Position numbers and translations under genes: made by a program
Shown: positions 39,101-43,506 of the stretch, piece by piece
How the letters are laid out: the number at the start of each line of letters is the position of its first letter
Position numbering within the stretch: the first letter of the stretch is position 1
DNA from: Stephanodiscus triporus
Taxonomy: Eukaryota > Bacillariophyta > Thalassiosirophyceae > Thalassiosirales > Thalassiosiraceae
Assembly (NCBI GenBank): GCA_036939755.1
Contig: JALLAZ010000016.1
Coordinates: forward strand, 1 to 43,506
DNA length: 43,506 nt
Direction: 5' to 3'
Notes under the pieces: generated by a model
Databases searched by the model: none
The model's input: the letters and a program-made list of their open reading frames with translations, nothing else
Told to the model about the DNA's origin: nothing

Positions 39101-41067
39101 CGCATGCAAGGGATAGGCTTCCTCTCAGTCATAGAATATGCTACCGGCAAGCCAAAGATATCAACATCCAAAGCTTTAACTGTGGACTTATCATATGACC
39201 AAAAGTTATACCAACGCAAAGCCGAGAAAATTATAAGGTTCGGAGAAGTCCTCCGTTTTTCACTTTGCAAGGAAGCACCTCTTCGCGCTTGGTGCGAGGA
39301 GACAAGGGCGTATGAAGCAGTCGTCCAGAGAAAAATTGCTACTAATTTACCATCACTGTTGTCACTCTCATGCTGCTGCGCTGGAAGAAAAGCTGAGCTT
39401 GGTCTGCAATTATGGCAGCAGCAGGACAGCCAGAATTGGTTGCCAGAGTATATCGAGATACAGATTGAAACTGATAAAAGCATTACGGTAAAAGAGTTGG
39501 CTGTCAATGAAGACGGGGCAGAAGAATGGATGACTTTTAAGGGTAATTTGACGTTGCCAGAGTCAATATTTGATGAAGCAGGAAATGAGATTCCTCAAGA
39601 TTTGCCAATCAAAAAGTCATATCGATTAGAAGCGATTATTTCATTCGTTCGCACTAGTTCATGTGTGTCTAACAATGCGTCGCAACTTGAAGGGCATCAT
39701 GTCGTCCATGTGCGAACGCCAAATGATTTTGAAATCAAGATGTTGAATAGGCAGCTACATCAGATGGAGAAGTCACTGGATGGTTTCAAAGCAGTGCCCC
39801 ACAAAGAAATGACTCTCATGCCTGGTGGTCCTCTTGAAAAACACCGACAACAATTGGCTGATCAAATAGGAGTACTAAAGGAGAAAGAAAAAAGTGGTCA
39901 ATGGGTACTCTTCAATGGATTTGTTGTCACACGTGTAAATACTGATGATGTTCGTTCGTTCAATGCAAAATTTAAGGAACCGTAAGTTGTATCCCCGATA
40001 TGATAATGGTTGATTCACGGCGCCAATGGTTTCTCGCATTTAAACGCTGACTGCACCCATTTTCGACAGGTCTGTCGTCATCTTCCGTGAACTCGACTCT
40101 AACAAAGGTGGTAAAGATGCGGTTATTGTACAGCCTAGTGAAGAACTTTCGTCGGCATTTCAGCGTGCTACCATGGTTCCTCTTAGTGCAATGGAAACAA
40201 CATCCATATCAAACAATGGACGACCTAAGGTGACTGTTGGTAAGTTTTCTTCACAGAGTCTTACCTTTCCTTTTGTTGAGAGACGAAATATGTCTCACTT
40301 TTTGCTCTGCACAAATCAGACTTGAGAAGCCTGCCTGCAAAGGGAGATTTGGTTGCAATTGATGCAGAGTTTGTGTGTGTTCAGCCAGAGCAGTCACTGA
40401 TTACGTCATCAGGATCTAAAGAAATGATTTCGGAGCCTCGGAATGCATTGGCCAGGTTGTCGGTCATTAACTGCCAAACGAATGAAATTATCATCGATGA
40501 CTACGTCTTACCGTTGGAGCCAGTTGTAGATTACCTGACCAGATTTTCCGGCATAAGACAAAGTGATTTAGATGCCAATAGTAGTCCACATCATTTGGTC
40601 ACGCCGCATGAGGCCTACCTCAAAGTCCGACTTCTCATGGAACGGTAATATGATGATTTTTTTTTCAATGATGATGTGAAAGTTTGATTCGTCTACTGAT
40701 ATTTAATTCTTCTTGGTTTAACTCATCACACAGAGGCTGCGTTTTTGTCGGGCACGGTTTGAGTCAAGATTTTCGTGTGATCAATATATGTATTCCACCA
40801 AACCAAATCATTGATACTGCCGAGATATTTCATCAGCCGAATCAACGTTACATATCTTTACGGTATCTTACAAATTCTGTCCTGGGTAGAGACATGCAAC
40901 AAGAAGTTCATGACTCAATCGAAGATGCCAGGGCTGCACATGAGCTTTATATTAAGGCTCTGAACTTGAAAAAGGAAGGAAGGTTCAATGAATTTCTCAC
41001 GGATTTGTACGCTACTGGGCACACAACTCAATTCAAACTGGGAGTTGAGACCAGCAAAAATAGCTAA
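35344..41067 (+). CDS. PAN2: PAN2, catalytic subunit of the PAN2-PAN3 poly(A) nuclease
   Basis: Seven exons (35344-37026, 37219-38587, 38665-38914, 39013-39981, 40070-40239, 40320-40644, 40734-41067) sum to 5,100 nt, or 1,699 aa. The first 350 or so residues are Gly/His/Asp-rich and low complexity, absent from fungal and animal PAN2. WD40 repeats follow (VVVGCADGTIRLLDSG, HVLLYDVRYLGRGG), then a linker and the inactive ubiquitin-hydrolase-like domain (RYRLMIRPPFYKVANFDYS, FANSFACSVLALLYFVEE). The C-terminal DEDDh exonuclease has IDAEFV (Asp, Glu), GLSQDF (Asp) and HDSIEDARAA (His, Asp). PAN2 with PAN3 starts shortening of mRNA poly(A) tails in the cytoplasm. The start of exon 2 is present twice because of a 72-bp duplication around an N (37125-37269). 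The second copy's acceptor gives the correct frame. Confidence 0.92.
37125..37269 (+). repeat. exact 72-bp tandem duplication separated by one N, across a PAN2 splice acceptor
   Basis: 37125-37196 and 37198-37269 are identical (TC microsatellite, TTCCAAG acceptor, start of exon 2 encoding NLICASGYSSQG). Position 37197 is the only N in the window. This is the pattern of a gap closed by overlapping but unmerged contig ends. Confidence 0.9.
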
Positions 41068-41657
41068 GGTGGACTACCGAATGGCCACTTCTGTGCCACT
41101 TCTATAAGATGGCAAAAAATAAATTGTCTCATCACCCTCGCAAGTGACCTCCAAATGATGAGTGAACAAAAAGTCGATATTAGGGCAGAAGATTATATTG
41201 ATGATTGGATGTGTCGTACTGGCCTTATAACAGAGGTTCCCCCTTTTGCGTTGACTTCACTCTACCGTTCCGTTGGTTGGATGGGGTCTTTATTTTTTGG
41301 TTGGTTGGTTCCAGAATTATGTCGTTGTGTCAAAAGCATACGGTGGCGTCTTGTGTGCCATGCCAGATCTTTACGGTGAGTCAAGGAGAGTAAGAGCGAG
41401 GAGATACTAGCAATGACATGTGAGAAATTGTAGACTAAGCTTCTGTACAATTTTAAGCCATAATTTTTAAGTAGAGTTCTGAACAAACGCGAGCACACAA
41501 GTTCTAAGAGGTCATCCTGAATAAAAAATTACCAGGTGACAACGACCCCGCATCTCCTGCACACGCACCACTCCACAACGCATACGACTATACAAGGGGA
41601 GATGTCAATTTTCTTAATCCAAACATAAACACATAAACAAAAACCAAACACGCGTCT
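41068..41657. other. gene-free interval
   Basis: 3' UTR sequence of the convergent PAN2 (+) and membrane-protein (-) genes. A 74-codon frame at 41155-41379 begins MMSEQKVDIRAEDYIDDW but soon becomes unlike protein. It is not called. Confidence 0.45.
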
Positions 41658-43058
41658 TTATGCGAGGACATCGTCGGTGAGGCTGACGTTCTGGCGTTGG
41701 TTCTTCTTTGTGAGTACCGCGGCCAACACAGCAAAGATAACGGTGGTAATGCCGAAGATCCCCGCAGCTGCCTTTGCGCCGATGTTTGCCCCAGGGATGA
41801 TGCTGGCGCTCTTGAGGCTCTTGATGTAGTCGCAGCCGTAGGTGTCACGGTTGGGGTAGTACCCCTTCAAGCCCTCCTCGCACTTAGCGGCAGTCGAATA
41901 CAAGTTGGAACAAACCTGGGTAACAGAGTCAGCATCCTGTTGATCCCATTCGTTCTGTTCGCTAAAATCGCTTGGCTCCTTGCACGAAATGCAGCCGGAG
42001 TCAATGATGGAATTTTTCGAGTAGGGAAGAGACGCGCCATAGTTGATCGCCTCGTAGAGGCCCTCGGGGGCGGTATAGCTGCAAGTCTCGTCTGTGAAGG
42101 TTCCGAGGATGATGCTCCTTCCGTTGGCGGCGCAGACTATTTGATCCAGAGGTTGAAATGTCAGTTTTTAAGAACGACGGTGAAGGGCATCAACTCAAAG
42201 GTTTGACTAATAGAAAGAGGGCACTTACTAGGTCCAACGAAAAGTTTGTCAACCCCATTATTCTGCTGCTCTCCACCCTGCCCCCCAGTAGCATAGTAGC
42301 TATTCGAGGAGTAGAACTGTTGGATTGCTTCCTTTTCAGCATCAAGTGGCATGCACTCAATAGCCTCCTGCAAATTGAACTGACTGTTCTGATTATTTTG
42401 ACCCTGTTCGACACAGTCGGACTCGCCCAATCCGGCATTCTGCATGCAGCCGTACAGGCAGGTCTCCTTGGAGTAGGCACTTTCGCAGTAGCAGTTCTCA
42501 CGAACCATCTCGCACTTGTATTGGATGGCTGTCATTTTGGCCTCCAAGTAGGCATCGACGAAGGTGGAAAGATCGACTACGTAATCGGCACCGTTCCGGC
42601 AGAGGGTGCAGTGGCCGGTTGGGCAAAGCTTGAAGTGAACGAGCTGCTGGACGTACATGCCCTGGTAGTCATTGCGCTGTTCATTGTTGTAGTAATAATT
42701 TCCTTGGTTGGCGTTTTCGTTTTCGGCGAAATATCCACCGTAGTAGTCCTGGTTTGCGACGCAGCTGTGAATACGATGCCAGTATTGTGTATTGATGTGA
42801 GGAATACAACATTGATGGTAGCACGGTATGAACATGCAAGCGGTATACGAGGAAAAGTCTGTGCGCTACTTACGAGTCGAACTTGAGTGAGTAGCCAGCG
42901 ACCCATGTCGCGTAGCTGTTGTCGTTCTCACCATCTAGACGACGAGCCTTCGAAAGGATACGGCTTCCAGCTTTAGACGTAGCCTCAATTGTTACGCTGG
43001 GGAGTTCCATTGCCGTGGCCATGGCGGGGATAGCAGCGATGATTGCAGAAACCTTCAT
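41658..43058 (-). CDS. type I membrane protein with N/Q-rich, cysteine-rich lumenal domain (cell-wall or silica-associated candidate)
   Basis: Exons 43058-42874, 42764-42229 and 42136-41658 sum to 1,200 nt, or 399 aa, with GT-AG introns. A signal peptide (MKVSAIIAAIPAMATA) is followed by ILSKARRLDGEND, which contains an R-X-L site. The lumenal part is rich in Asn, Gln and Tyr (AENENANQGNYYYNNEQRND, QGQNNQNSQF). It has conserved-looking Cys pairs (FKLCPTGHCTLCRNGADYVV, CEMVRENCYCES, CLYGCMQNAG). A membrane helix near the C-terminus (AAAGIFGITTVIFAVLAAVL) precedes the tail TKKNQRQNVSLTDDVLA. RXL processing, N/Q-rich lumen and one C-terminal membrane span recall diatom silica-vesicle proteins such as silicanins, but I cannot assign it to that family. 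The cysteine-rich part may belong to a broader stramenopile family. Confidence 0.65.
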
Positions 43059-43506
43059 GTTTATCTTGGTAATTCTCTTGATCAAATCAAGTTTAATGAG
43101 ATAGGAGGGGGAGTGAAGTTGTGAAGGGTGGTTGGTTGGGTGGGAGTGAAGAAGCGCGGCCAACTTTCTTCGTGGAGCGTTGGATTCCCCATTTCGCCAA
43201 CATACTGATTTCCTACGTAATTATTGACTTAACTGTACGCTCAACGTCTCATAACGACGTCGCGCGTTGAATAATCTACTGTAGAACACGCGGCGCAAAA
43301 TCTGGCGGGAAGCAATAACGGAAGAAAAATCGCCGACGAAAATTTTCAATTGATTTTTGAGTCTAAGCAGGTGTGATAATTATTGATAATTGGCTATGAT
43401 ATGCACGTCCGGCATGCAGTTGGTGATGAGTATTGGATATGATCATTTGAGATCTATCCAAACTGCAGCGAAGACCACAGGTATCATGCCACGACATGGG
43501 TTGGCC
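43059..43506. promoter_or_regulatory. upstream region of the membrane-protein gene
   Basis: Holds the 5' UTR and promoter of the minus-strand membrane-protein gene and runs to the window edge. The CT/GA-rich stretch at 43100-43150 is in its leader. No further gene is visible. Confidence 0.4.

Noticed and set aside
41155..41379. 74-codon frame after PAN2
   Set aside because: Only the first 25 or so residues look protein-like. It lies in overlapping 3' UTRs and has no family.
1..43506. CRISPR arrays, riboswitches, tRNA or rRNA genes
   Set aside because: No regularly spaced repeats, no recognisable T-loop/acceptor structures and no rRNA-like blocks were seen on either strand by eye.

Overview
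The window is nuclear DNA of a photosynthetic stramenopile, most likely a diatom. GT-AG introns of about 50-200 bp interrupt most genes. Gene content is eukaryotic: COG complex, p24 cargo receptor, proteasome beta5, PAN2 deadenylase and a linker histone. Two proteins begin with a signal peptide followed by an Ala-Phe cleavage motif, the bipartite address used to enter secondary plastids. A membrane protein near the right end has an N/Q-rich lumenal part and an Arg-Arg-Leu site, recalling diatom cell-wall proteins. No rRNA, tRNA, CRISPR array or bacterial operon was recognised.

Layout. 1-5.7 kb: 5' part of a putative Golgi O-glycosyltransferase (-), a p24/GOLD cargo receptor (+), and a plastid-type DEAD-box helicase with GUCT and RGG regions (-). 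6.0-13.1 kb: a mobile-element cluster holding a 327-bp MITE that carries hAT-type ends, a decayed hAT transposase gene with those ends, and a decayed pogo-like (DDE_1) element with 17-bp terminal repeats, flanking TA and a second gene on the opposite strand. 13.1-15.3 kb: gene-poor, low-complexity sequence with a striking hairpin. 15.3-22.6 kb: linker histone H1 (-), an RRM/zinc-knuckle protein (-), and COG1 (+) with an EF-hand-like loop. 22.8-26.1 kb: a decayed PIF/Harbinger element with a transposase (-) and an accessory gene (+). 26.4-28.6 kb: a secreted cysteine-rich protein built from seven modules by tandem exon-pair duplication. 28.9-35.0 kb: organellar-type YchF ATPase (-), proteasome beta5 (-), a secreted ShK-domain protein (+) and a small plastid-targeted protein (-). 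35.3-41.1 kb: a seven-exon PAN2 (+). 41.7-43.1 kb: a type I membrane protein (-).

The host genes are ordinary housekeeping functions (secretory traffic, RNA decay and remodelling, protein turnover, chromatin). Several form divergent pairs with short shared promoters. The least ordinary items are the cysteine-rich modular gene, the EF-hand-like loop in COG1, the opposite-strand second ORF of the pogo-like element, a likely G-quadruplex beginning one base after the beta5 stop codon, and a 72-bp exact duplication around an N inside PAN2 that looks like an assembly fault. All three transposons are broken, and each lesion is noted in its entry.
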